Shown here: positions 45,589-54,310 of the stretch, in pieces
Layout of the letters: each line of letters begins with the position of its first letter
Numbering within the stretch: position 1 is the stretch's first letter
NCBI GenBank assembly: GCA_027484445.1
Contig: JAIXSY010000042.1
Span: 124,001-188,000, forward strand
DNA length: 64,000 nt
Origin: Verrucomicrobiaceae bacterium
Lineage (GTDB): Bacteria; Verrucomicrobiota; Verrucomicrobiia; Verrucomicrobiales; Verrucomicrobiaceae
Direction of reading: 5' to 3'
Translations under genes and position numbers: made by a program
The notes under the pieces: model-generated
What the model was told of the DNA's origin: nothing
Databases searched by the model: none
What the model saw: only the letters and a program-made list of their open reading frames with translations

Positions 45589-48500
45589 TCACAAGCTGCG
45601 CAGCATCGTCAGGGCTTCCTGGAGTTGCTTGAAGCCGGCGCGCTCCGTTAGGCGCGGGAATTTGCCGTCGATCATGACGTAGCCGCCGTTGCGAGAAAGG
45701 ATGAGCTTGCGGTCCTTGATCTCGATCTCGCTGATCCCTGCATGGGCAGCTGCCAGTCGGAGCGCTGTGCATGCCAGTAGGTTCTGCACAGGGTAGGGCA
45801 GCTTGTCGCCGTATTGGTCGCGCCACTGCGATTCGAGTTCGTCGAGCTCCTTGCGGGTCATCACCTCGCCGAGCTGACGGTAAGCCGTGATCCTCAGACG
45901 TGTGTCTTCGATGAAGCTGGAGGGCAGGAAGGCACCGGTGGCACCTTTTTCAGCCTGAGCCATGAGCGCCTCGCTCTGCACCAGGAAGTCGGCGCGCAGG
46001 GCCACATCGACCGGACGCGGGACGCGGCGGCCCTGCATCCGGTTCACGGCCTGCTTCAGCATCTGGCAATACATGTCAAAGCCCACGGCGGCGATGTGAC
46101 CGCTCTGCTCCGTGCCGAGAAGATTGCCAGCGCCACGGATCTCCAGATCACGCAGAGCGATTTTGAAGCCGCTGCCCAGGCCAGTGTATTGCTTGATGGC
46201 ATTCACCCGCTTGCGGGCATCGCCTGCCGTGACGGCATCGCGTGGCAAAAGCAGATACGCATGAGCCTGCTGCCCGCCGCGGCCCACGCGCCCTCGGAGC
46301 TGGTAGAGGTCCGCGAGGCCGAAACGATCCGCGCGGTCGATAATGATGGTGTTCGCGTTCGGGATATCGACGCCGCTTTCGATGATGGTGGTGCAGACGA
46401 GTACGTCCGCCTCGCCATCGACAAACTTGTGCATCACGTCTTCGAGGATCTCTTCATCCATCTGACCATGACCGACGATGACGCGAGCCTGGGGGCAAAG
46501 CTCACGAATGCGCATCGCGGTTTTCTCGATGGTCATCACGCGATTGTGCAGCAGGAAGACCTGCCCTCCACGGTCCAACTCAGCATCGATCGCCTGCTTG
46601 ATCACGCGCTCGTCATACGGGGTGATGATGGTGCCCACGGCCTGCTTGTTCGGCGGCGGTGTTTCGATGGTGCTCATGTCCCTCATGCCCATCAGCGCCA
46701 GGTAGAGCGTGCGCGGGATGGGTGTGGCGCTCAGCGTGAGCACGTCCACGAGGCGGAAAAGCTCTTTAAACTTCTCCTTATGCTTCACGCCGAAACGCTG
46801 CTCCTCATCGATGACCACTAGGCCGAGGTCTTTGAAGCGCACGTCTTTGGAAATGACGCGGTGCGTGCCCACCACGATGTCCACGGTGCCTTCGCGCACG
46901 CCTTGCAGGATCTTTTTTTCGCGGTTCTTCGGCGTCAGTCGGCAGAGCATCTCGACCGTGACAGGGAATTCGCTCATGCGTTCGCGAATGTTCTGCCAGT
47001 GCTGCCGCGCGAGCACGGTCGTGGGCACCAGGATGGCGACTTGCTTGCCGCCCATCACGGCTTTGAAGGCGGCGCGGATGGCGACCTCCGTTTTGCCAAA
47101 ACCCACGTCTGCGCAGAGCAGGCGGTCCATCGGCTTTTCCGCTTCCATGTCGCGTTTGATCTCCTCCACGCAGCTCAGTTGGTCGGGGGTTTCGCGATAC
47201 AGGAAGGACTGCTCAAACTCGACCTGCCACTTCGTGTCGGGTGGATGTGCGAAGCCCTTCACACTGCGCCGCTCGGCGCTGATGCTGAGCATCTTCGCGG
47301 CGAATTCCTCGACGCTTTTCTCCGCGGTCTTGCGCGTCTTTTGCCAGCTGTTGCCACCCAGCTTGCTCAAGGCGGGTGCACGTCCGCCCACGCCGACGTA
47401 GCGGCTGACCATGTGCGCCTGCACCACGGGCACGAAGAGCTTGGCTTCATCGGCATAATGCAGCACGAGCACCTCTTCTTTTTTGCCGCCCGGTGTCGTG
47501 CGGGTCTCCACGCCAGCGAAGCGACCGATGCCATGCTCTGAGTGGACGACGAGATCGCCATCGCGCAGTTCACTGAGCATGTCGCGTGCTTTGCGCAGGT
47601 TTTCAGGGTCAGCGAGCTTCGAGCCACGTGAGCGACGCGAGACTTGATGTCGGCCAAAAATCTCCGCACCGGTCAGCACGGCCAGTTTGGCCGCAGGCAC
47701 AGTGAAGCCGCGATAAAGTAGGCCGAGTGTGGTGTAAAACGAACTTCCAAGTTCGTGGCTGGGAGCGTCACCAGGCAAGCCAGTACGAACTTGGAAGTTC
47801 GTGCTACACAGCTCAGCGAATCTCTCCCGCTCGGCTTCATTGTGAAAGAAGACGATGACTTGCCAGCCTAGCTTTTGCCATTCGGCCACCTGCATCTCGA
47901 ACTGCTTTCGCCGTGCCTCGTGCAGCACAAAGTCAGATGCATCAAAGACGCCAAGAGGGTTCTCGTGGATGGCGGAGTCAAAGTTCTCTGGCCCCTCGGC
48001 AGGGGCGGCACCCGTCAGCAGTTGCGCGTGCACCTTCACATCTGCGGTTCCATCACCGACGAGCAAGACGAGGTCGTCGGGGCTTAGGTAATCACGCACC
48101 TGGCCAGAGTCAGTGGCGTTGTCGGCCAATTGCAGGATCAAGCTCGCGCGCTCCAGTCGCTTCACAGACGACTGGTTGTGCAGATCAAAGGCGCGGATGG
48201 ACTCGATCTCCTCGTCGAACCACTCGATGCGCAACGGCTCCTCCGCCTGCCAGGAGTAAAAGTCCACGAGCCCACCACGCCGCGCGAATTGGCCACGCTC
48301 AGTCACGACAGGCACACGGTCGTAACCGGCTTCGCTCAGTTGCTCGATGAATTTTTCGATGTCTAGCTTTTGCCCGACTTCGATGGGGCGGCGCTGCTTT
48401 TCCAGCTCTCGCGCCGCAGGGGCGGTTTCGTTCAGGCTATCCTGGCAGAGCAAGATCGCTCCAAACGTCGTCCCGGACCAGCGCTCCAGCACAGCGACAC

Positions 48501-48966
48501 GTTCTGCTAGCAGATCTGGGTCGGGCAGGGCATCTTCCCCGAAGTTCTGAGTGTGGCGCGGAAAGTAGAGGGTTGGGGTTTGCCAAACGATAAGTTCGGC
48601 CTGGATGCGATCCTGTGCGCGTGGGTCAGGACACAGGATCCATAGGCGACGCCTCATTTGACGGGCACGTGCAGCGACCAGAGCGACGCCAAAGCCATGC
48701 GCCTCAGCCGTCACATGGTCTAAGTAGATCGTTGTCTCTCCTCCCAGCGCCCGCAGCTTGTCTGTGAATTCGGGCACCTGCATCACGGAGCGGACCAGGG
48801 CATGGCATTCCAGCTGTGCTTCTTCCGGGTGGGAAGGGCGGACAGCTTTCGGGGTGGGTGCGGCTGCGGATTTTTTGCGCGGACGCACCCCTTTGGGAGT
48901 CGGAACCTTGTCAGAGCTCAAAACAGGACCGTGGAAACGCACGGCGCGCGCATGAGGACGCGGCAA
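45589..48966 (-). CDS. mfd: Transcription-repair coupling factor Mfd
   Basis: 1125 residues. The UvrB-like N-terminal region has YFPRHTQNFGEDALPDPDLLAERV. The RNA-polymerase-interaction region has LRDGDLVVHSEHGIGRFAGVE, and the translocase has Walker A ADVGFGKTEVA, DEEQRFGVKHKE, SATPIPRTL and GRVGRGGQQAHAYL. The C-terminal TRCF domain ends the protein. Mfd removes stalled RNA polymerase and recruits UvrA. The basic, Pro/Lys-rich N-terminal extension of about 50 residues is unusual. A palindromic element is inserted in frame at 47732-47809, just before the TTLGLLYRGF strand, adding about 26 residues without breaking a motif. Confidence 0.96.
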   Translation of the reverse strand: MPRPHARAVRFHGPVLSSDKVPTPKGVRPRKKSAAAPTPKAVRPSHPEEAQLECHALVRSVMQVPEFTDKLRALGGETTIYLDHVTAEAHGFGVALVAARARQMRRRLWILCPDPRAQDRIQAELIVWQTPTLYFPRHTQNFGEDALPDPDLLAERVAVLERWSGTTFGAILLCQDSLNETAPAARELEKQRRPIEVGQKLDIEKFIEQLSEAGYDRVPVVTERGQFARRGGLVDFYSWQAEEPLRIEWFDEEIESIRAFDLHNQSSVKRLERASLILQLADNATDSGQVRDYLSPDDLVLLVGDGTADVKVHAQLLTGAAPAEGPENFDSAIHENPLGVFDASDFVLHEARRKQFEMQVAEWQKLGWQVIVFFHNEAERERFAELCSTNFQVRTGLPGDAPSHELGSSFYTTLGLLYRGFTVPAAKLAVLTGAEIFGRHQVSRRSRGSKLADPENLRKARDMLSELRDGDLVVHSEHGIGRFAGVETRTTPGGKKEEVLVLHYADEAKLFVPVVQAHMVSRYVGVGGRAPALSKLGGNSWQKTRKTAEKSVEEFAAKMLSISAERRSVKGFAHPPDTKWQVEFEQSFLYRETPDQLSCVEEIKRDMEAEKPMDRLLCADVGFGKTEVAIRAAFKAVMGGKQVAILVPTTVLARQHWQNIRERMSEFPVTVEMLCRLTPKNREKKILQGVREGTVDIVVGTHRVISKDVRFKDLGLVVIDEEQRFGVKHKEKFKELFRLVDVLTLSATPIPRTLYLALMGMRDMSTIETPPPNKQAVGTIITPYDERVIKQAIDAELDRGGQVFLLHNRVMTIEKTAMRIRELCPQARVIVGHGQMDEEILEDVMHKFVDGEADVLVCTTIIESGVDIPNANTIIIDRADRFGLADLYQLRGRVGRGGQQAHAYLLLPRDAVTAGDARKRVNAIKQYTGLGSGFKIALRDLEIRGAGNLLGTEQSGHIAAVGFDMYCQMLKQAVNRMQGRRVPRPVDVALRADFLVQSEALMAQAEKGATGAFLPSSFIEDTRLRITAYRQLGEVMTRKELDELESQWRDQYGDKLPYPVQNLLACTALRLAAAHAGISEIEIKDRKLILSRNGGYVMIDGKFPRLTERAGFKQLQEALTMLRSL
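47732..47809 (-). repeat. In-frame palindromic insertion element, copy in mfd
   Basis: 78 bases (26 codons) with 25-base inverted arms and two mismatches around the near-palindrome ACGAACTT-CC-AAGTTCGT. On the coding strand the right arm gives ELGSSFY, as in the glycosyltransferase copy, while the left arm is read in another frame (STNFQVR instead of RTSKFV). Both frames are open, so the element can enter genes in more than one phase. Confidence 0.8.
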
Positions 48967-49005
48967 AGCTAGGATGCAAGGAAAGACCTCAGGCCGTTCA
49001 TGCCA

Positions 49006-49365
49006 TCAATCGGCCTGTGGCAGGCATTGCTCAAAGAGGGCGTAGAACTCGTTTTCTTCCGCCGTCTCACCATCAGCCTCAAGAATGTTTTTGATGACTT
49101 CGCACGCTTCTTTTTGGGACTTGCGTGTGTCAAAGGCAGCTGCCCGCTCCGTGAGGTAGTCGATCATGGAATCGTCGCTGTCCGCAGCCTCCCGAGCGCG
49201 GGCGAAGGAGAGCTCGATGAAATGCTGCTTGGGTAGCGTGGACTTCCAGCCCTTTTTGACAAAGGCTTGCTTGAGAAGGTCTTCCTCAGCCAGCGAGATG
49301 TGCGCATCGGCATAAATCGACAAGGCTAGGAGATCAAAAAGGGCTTCGCGCTGGGTTTGAGTCAT
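49006..49365 (-). CDS. TerB-like small protein
   Basis: 119 residues, all-helical by composition. The opening TQTQREALFDLLALSIYADAHISLAEEDLL matches the TerB/DjlA N-terminal type, with the acidic residue pattern DAHIS...EE. The later ACEVIKNILEADGETAEENEFYALFEQ fits the second half of the fold. TerB-like domains are small membrane-associated or metal-linked adaptors. No other tellurite-resistance gene is near, so the exact role is unknown. Confidence 0.65.
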   Translation of the reverse strand: MTQTQREALFDLLALSIYADAHISLAEEDLLKQAFVKKGWKSTLPKQHFIELSFARAREAADSDDSMIDYLTERAAAFDTRKSQKEACEVIKNILEADGETAEENEFYALFEQCLPQAD

Positions 49366-49512
49366 TGTTTATTGAGGACATCTGAACGGACATCGCTGCG
49401 GTTGTCGATGCTGAAAACGCGTTGGGATAGGTGTGAATTAGGCTCAGGAATGCTTTTGGCGAGCCTGCATCTGCTCTTGAGGGCTGCTCAGAGCCGTTTA
49501 ACGAACCTACCC

Positions 49513-51999
49513 ATGTCACGTCCGCTTCATCTGCCTGAACTTCTGTCTCCTGCTGGCAACTGGGAGTGTGCGCGTGCAGCGGTGGCGAACGGAGCGGATG
49601 CGATCTTCTTTGGCATGCCGCGCTTCAATGCCCGGATGCGTGCGGATAACTTTACGGAAGAGGATCTTCCGCAGCTCATGCATTTCCTGCATCAGCATGG
49701 GGTGAAGGGTTACTGCGCGCTGAACGTGCTCATTTTCACGGCTGAACTGGAGGATGCGGTGCGCCAACTCAAGCTGCTGGAGCAGGCGGGTGTGGATGCG
49801 GTCATCGTGCAGGATCTCGGACTGGCGCGGCTAGTGAAGGTGCTAACGCCACGGCTGCGCCTTCATGCCAGCACGCAGATGACGATCACCTCGCCGGAAG
49901 GGCTGGAGCTCGCCAGCACGCTTGGAATTGACCAGGCGGTGCTAGCCCGCGAGTTAAGCCTGCGTGAGCTGGAGCGCTTCAGAGCCAACGATGCGCCGCA
50001 TTTGCCGCTGGAGGTCTTTGTGCACGGCGCGCTGTGCGTGGCCTACAGCGGTCAGTGCCTGACCAGTGAGTCGCTCGGGCGCCGCAGTGCGAATCGGGGT
50101 GAGTGCGCGCAGGCCTGCCGGATGCCGTATGAAATGATCGTGGATGGAGAACTTCGTGATCTGGGGGACAAACGCTACCTGCTGAGCCCGCAAGACCTTG
50201 CGGCCGTGCATGAAATACCGCGCCTGATTGAGCTGGGCATCCGCAGTTTCAAGATCGAGGGGCGACTGAAAACCCCTGAGTATGTGGCTGCGGTCACGCG
50301 GGTGTATCGCAAGGCCATCGACGCTGCGTTGGCAGATCAGGATGTGGCGCAGATCATCACGGATGAGGATTGGTATGAACTGGAGATGACCTTTTCCCGT
50401 GGGCTTTTTTCCGGCTGGATGCACGGTGTGAATCACCAGAAGCTGGTCGGAGCCATGTATGGCAAAAAGCGTGGCTACTTCGTCGGCACAGTCCGTGCGG
50501 TGGAGCGCGATAGCGTGCAGTTGGATGCAGTGCCCGAGCATCTGAAGAATGGCGATGGGGTGGTCTTTGAGAACTTGGCGAACACGAATGAGGAGCAGGG
50601 CGGACGCATCTATGGCATCCGGGGGCGCTGGATCGACTTCCAACGCGGACGCCTCAAGGCAGAGCACATTCGCCCAGGCATGAGGGTCTTCAAAACGGGC
50701 GACCAAGTGCTGGAAAACAAATTGCGCCAGAGCTTCCAGGGCGAGATTCCGCTGCGCCGGAAGCAAGTGCTAGACCTGCGTGTCACGGGCAAGGCTGGGG
50801 AGCCACTCGAGCTCCAGTTGAAAGGCACTTCGGTGCAGGTGGCCTCCACCCTGCTGCTGGAGATCGCGACGAAGCGGCCTCTGACGCTGGAGAGCCTGAG
50901 GGATCAGCTCGGGCGTTTGGGCGGCACCGCTTTTGAACTCGGCGACTTGGAAGTGGCGCTGGAGGGCGAGGTCATCCTGCCCGTGAGTGAACTGAATCGG
51001 CTACGCCGTGCCCTGGTGGATCGGCTTGCCTCAGCCTCTGCGCAGCCTGCCGGATCGAATGCATCTCAGGCGGTGACATCGGCCATGACCTTGAGTTCGC
51101 TACTATCGCCACTGGCCAGCGCGCATCAGGAAGCGCAAGCTTCGGTGGTCGGTGAGCCCACGCTGCTGGCGCTGTGTCGCAGTTTCGATCAGATCCAGGC
51201 AGCCATCGAGTCGGGGGTGACGCAGCTCTACGTGGATTTTGAGGACATCCGCCAGTATGCCGAGGCGGTGCGTCAGGTGCGCAGCGATGGGCGCGCGCAG
51301 ATCTGGCTCGCGACACCGCGCATCCAGAAGTCCGGCGAGGCCGGTTTCTTCAAGCTGATCGAGCGTGCTGAGCCGCATGGTGTGTTGATTCGCAACCTGG
51401 GAGCTATCGCTTACTTCCGAGATGTCGGTCTGCCGGTGACGGGTGACTTTTCTTTGAATGTCGCCAATCCCCTGACGGCAGAATTTTTGAAGCAAACCGG
51501 CCTGCAAAGGCTGACGATCAGCTACGATTTGAATGTGGAGCAAGTGCTGGATCTGCTGGCTGCGGCACCGCCTCCATGGTTTGAGATCACGCTGCATCAG
51601 CACATGCCGATGTTTCACATGGAGCACTGCGCCTTTGCGGCGTTCTTGAGCGAAGGCACGGACTTCACAAACTGCGGGCGGCCATGTGAGCATCACAAGG
51701 TGCGCCTGCGAGATCGGGTGGGCATGGAGCATCCGCTGAAGGCGGACGTGGGCTGCCGAAACACGCTCTTCAATGCTGTGCCGCAGACTGGGGCGCAGTT
51801 TTTCCCTGGCCTGATGCAGGCCGGGCTGCGCCACTACCGCGTGGAGTTGCTGGAGCAAGATCGCGGCGAGTCCCAGAAGATCCTGCAAACCTATCAAGCG
51901 CTGCTGCGTGGCAGCCGGCGGGGTGAAGACATCTGGCGCGACCTGAAGGCGCAGAGTCAGCTCGGAGTCACACGTGGCACGATGGCGGAGCTAGCCTAG
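49513..51999 (+). CDS. U32-family peptidase with DUF3656 (RlhA/YdcP-like)
   Basis: 828 residues from the ATG at 49513; the upstream in-frame part (from 49357) has no conserved sequence. The N-terminal U32 domain has LLSPAGNWECARAAVANGAD and the signature EVFVHGALCVAYSGQC followed by SANRGECAQACRMPY. A DUF3656 region (about 380-520) follows, then a second U32-like half ending with FTNCGRPCEHHKVRLRDR. RlhA of Escherichia coli, of this type, hydroxylates C2501 of 23S rRNA; other U32 proteins act on tRNA or ubiquinone. The four visible Cys in GECAQAC and NCGRPC could hold an iron-sulfur cluster. An RNA-modification role is inferred. Confidence 0.88.
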   Translation: MSRPLHLPELLSPAGNWECARAAVANGADAIFFGMPRFNARMRADNFTEEDLPQLMHFLHQHGVKGYCALNVLIFTAELEDAVRQLKLLEQAGVDAVIVQDLGLARLVKVLTPRLRLHASTQMTITSPEGLELASTLGIDQAVLARELSLRELERFRANDAPHLPLEVFVHGALCVAYSGQCLTSESLGRRSANRGECAQACRMPYEMIVDGELRDLGDKRYLLSPQDLAAVHEIPRLIELGIRSFKIEGRLKTPEYVAAVTRVYRKAIDAALADQDVAQIITDEDWYELEMTFSRGLFSGWMHGVNHQKLVGAMYGKKRGYFVGTVRAVERDSVQLDAVPEHLKNGDGVVFENLANTNEEQGGRIYGIRGRWIDFQRGRLKAEHIRPGMRVFKTGDQVLENKLRQSFQGEIPLRRKQVLDLRVTGKAGEPLELQLKGTSVQVASTLLLEIATKRPLTLESLRDQLGRLGGTAFELGDLEVALEGEVILPVSELNRLRRALVDRLASASAQPAGSNASQAVTSAMTLSSLLSPLASAHQEAQASVVGEPTLLALCRSFDQIQAAIESGVTQLYVDFEDIRQYAEAVRQVRSDGRAQIWLATPRIQKSGEAGFFKLIERAEPHGVLIRNLGAIAYFRDVGLPVTGDFSLNVANPLTAEFLKQTGLQRLTISYDLNVEQVLDLLAAAPPPWFEITLHQHMPMFHMEHCAFAAFLSEGTDFTNCGRPCEHHKVRLRDRVGMEHPLKADVGCRNTLFNAVPQTGAQFFPGLMQAGLRHYRVELLEQDRGESQKILQTYQALLRGSRRGEDIWRDLKAQSQLGVTRGTMAELA

Positions 52000-53795
52000 C
52001 GCACCGTGGCAGGATGCTGCAATCCGGCGCTGTCTCGACTCCACCACCAGCTAGCCAGCAGCAGAGCCAGCAGGCCTAGCAGCCACAGGGCTGTCCACGG
52101 GTCAGGGCGCAGCAGGGTATCTCCCTGACTGAGACTTAGGCGGGTTAGGTCATTCTGCGTGCTGGCCTCGCGCAAATCCGCCTCCCGCAGATCTGCAAAG
52201 CTAGCTGCCGCCTGGAGCAGGCGTCGATCTCCCTGCCAGACTTCGAAAAAACAGGGCTCGGATGGAGCGCGCAGTAGATGAGCCTGGGCCACAGGCAGCC
52301 GCTGAGGGGCTGCCGAGTCGCGCGTGCGAAGCTCTAGCGCTGGCGCATTGGGGCCGCGTTCATGGGCGAGGTCCAGCCGCTGGCGGGTGTCGTAGTTGGC
52401 TGCTGCCGGGGCGATTTTTTCCTGCCGCACCTGGGTCAAAAATCGGTGCAGCAAAATGGCCAGTGCAGGCAGCTTCAGGGCATTGCTGCGGCTGAGGTCA
52501 AAGTGGCAAAACAGCTGCTGCGCGCCGGCGGCGGTGCGGCGCAGGGTGATCAGCGGTCGCTTGCCCTGCCAGAGCAGCACACGGTCGTGTTCATCTTGTG
52601 GGATGATCATGCCTTCAGCGGCCAGCAGGGATTGCCAGTTCAGCCCTTCGATCAGTGGATGAGTTTCTGCGACGATTTCCTCGCGTAGCCAAGCGGGGTG
52701 ATCGCCCTTGGGTGGCGAGGCGAAGACGATGGCGTGCTGCCCGTCTTCTAGCGCTACACTTGGTGGCCAAACAAAGGCGCGCAGGTCTGCCTGGGCCACG
52801 GATGAGGTGGCTTGAAAGCCTGGCAGCCTTTGCATCCACTCGCGCAGTTCGGCGGTGCCATCCGGCATCAGCGGGGCAGGCAAATGCAGGCTCAGCGGCT
52901 TCGGCTTCGGCCGCACCAGCGGCAGGGTATCGTCACGCGCAAAGGCATCCGGCTTCAGCCGCAGTCGCAATTCATCCTGGGGAGGAAAAGGGCCGCTCAG
53001 GGCATGAGTCGCGCCGGGGGCTAGGGTGATGCTTTGCCAGACGGAGGTTCCTGTCCCTGCCTCGACTTGCCACTCGCGCGTTTGGGCTGTGCGGCTGGGA
53101 TTGTGCAAAAGGGCGCGCCAGTGGAGTTGCCCCTCGCGCTCCTCAATGCTGGCTCCTGCCCAGCCGACGTTGGCCATTTCCTGTCCTACCGCCACACGCG
53201 TCGCCTGCCAGGGCAGAGGCTGCGGCGCGGTGTGATCGGTCACCAGCACCAGACTGCCCTGGGCCGTCACCAACTCGCGGCCTGCCCGCAGGGCAGGGGA
53301 AAAGTCGTGCACTCCCAGATCGGGCTGCCATCGGCTCAGGGCCGCGAGCAGGTTGGCGGCTGAGTCGCCATGATACAGGGCAGGTTGACTGGGGTCGGAC
53401 ACCAGCAGGGCGAGTTCAGCGCGCACCTGAGGCAGACGCAAACTCAGCACCTCAGCCACAGCTTGCTCAGCCTGAGGCCGAAAGGCAGTCATGGAGGCGG
53501 AGCTATCCAGCACGATGGCGAGTCGCTGCACGGCCTCGGGATGAGCCCAGCGGGGAGAGGCGAGCAGCCAGGTCAGCACCAGCACGCTGAGCAGCTGCAT
53601 CAGCAGAGGCAGGGAGGTGCGCAGCCGCTCAAACCGATGCCCGACCTCCGATTCGCGCCGCCAGGGTTGCAGCAGGAAAAGCGTGGTGATGATCTGCCTC
53701 TGGCTGCGTCGTTGCAGGAAATGAATGGCCACCACCACAGGCAGTGCTGCGAGGCACCAGAGAGCAGCAGGATGGGCAAAGGTCATGGGAGGCAT
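51996..53795 (-). CDS. BatA-like membrane protein with VWA domain
   Basis: 599 residues. The BatA N-terminal motif opens the protein (FAHPAALWCLAALPVVVAIHFLQRR), followed by a second helix (LLMQLLSVLVLTWLLASPRW). A VWA-type domain contains the metal-site motif LDSSASM, and a C-terminal transmembrane helix (WTALWLLGLLALLLASWWWSR) ends it. The ATG nine bases in (53786) is the likelier start in this family. Its stop overlaps the U32 stop on the other strand. It is related in architecture to the gene at 33691. Function is unknown; such proteins often sit with MoxR ATPases, but none is present here. Confidence 0.8.
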   Translation of the reverse strand: MPPMTFAHPAALWCLAALPVVVAIHFLQRRSQRQIITTLFLLQPWRRESEVGHRFERLRTSLPLLMQLLSVLVLTWLLASPRWAHPEAVQRLAIVLDSSASMTAFRPQAEQAVAEVLSLRLPQVRAELALLVSDPSQPALYHGDSAANLLAALSRWQPDLGVHDFSPALRAGRELVTAQGSLVLVTDHTAPQPLPWQATRVAVGQEMANVGWAGASIEEREGQLHWRALLHNPSRTAQTREWQVEAGTGTSVWQSITLAPGATHALSGPFPPQDELRLRLKPDAFARDDTLPLVRPKPKPLSLHLPAPLMPDGTAELREWMQRLPGFQATSSVAQADLRAFVWPPSVALEDGQHAIVFASPPKGDHPAWLREEIVAETHPLIEGLNWQSLLAAEGMIIPQDEHDRVLLWQGKRPLITLRRTAAGAQQLFCHFDLSRSNALKLPALAILLHRFLTQVRQEKIAPAAANYDTRQRLDLAHERGPNAPALELRTRDSAAPQRLPVAQAHLLRAPSEPCFFEVWQGDRRLLQAAASFADLREADLREASTQNDLTRLSLSQGDTLLRPDPWTALWLLGLLALLLASWWWSRDSAGLQHPATVR

Positions 53796-53923
53796 TCGGT
53801 AATCCGGCTTTGCGAGCCTGCAACTGCGCTGGAGTTCTTGCGACTGAGGTTCGCGGGCTGTCGCTTATGGGTTTTTGCGGCTTTCTGGTTTCCGTAGCGG
53901 CGTGCTGTGGCATTTTCAGGGCT

Positions 53924-54310
53924 ATGCCAGACTTGCTGACTCTTGCTCGCGAAGCCGCCGGACGCGCTTATGCGCCCTATTCCGGTTTTCAGGTCGGCTG
54001 TGCGCTGCTGACCACCCAGGGTGGGCTTTTCACCGGCTGCAATGTGGAAAACGCCAGCTACGGCCTAACGATCTGTGCCGAGCGTGCTGCCATCTTCCAA
54101 GCCGTCGCTGCGGAAGGTCCCCGCCTGAAGCTCGCTCAGATCGCCGTCATCTGCCTCCAGAGCGAGTTCCCGCCCTGCGGCGCTTGTCGGCAGGTCATCG
54201 CTGAATTTTCCCTGCCTGGGGGTGTCACGGAGGTGACTTGGGTGCAAAACGGCACCCCCCAGACCTTGCCGATCTCCGCTTTGCTACCCCACGCGTTCTC
54301 TCTGCCATGA
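53924..54310 (+). CDS. cdd: Cytidine deaminase
   Basis: 128 residues from the ATG at 53924, which follows a CAGGG ribosome-binding site; longer frames upstream are shadows. Zinc-site motifs are complete: NVENASYGLTICAERAA (first Cys and catalytic Glu) and FPPCGACRQVIAEF. It deaminates cytidine and deoxycytidine in pyrimidine salvage. The length is right for the small homotetrameric class. Its stop overlaps the start of the racemase-like gene (ATGA). Confidence 0.95.
   Translation: MPDLLTLAREAAGRAYAPYSGFQVGCALLTTQGGLFTGCNVENASYGLTICAERAAIFQAVAAEGPRLKLAQIAVICLQSEFPPCGACRQVIAEFSLPGGVTEVTWVQNGTPQTLPISALLPHAFSLP

Noticed and set aside
51103..51897. 264-codon minus-strand frame inside the U32 peptidase gene
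   Set aside because: The U32 protein is complete with its Cys motifs. The antisense translation has no recognisable feature.
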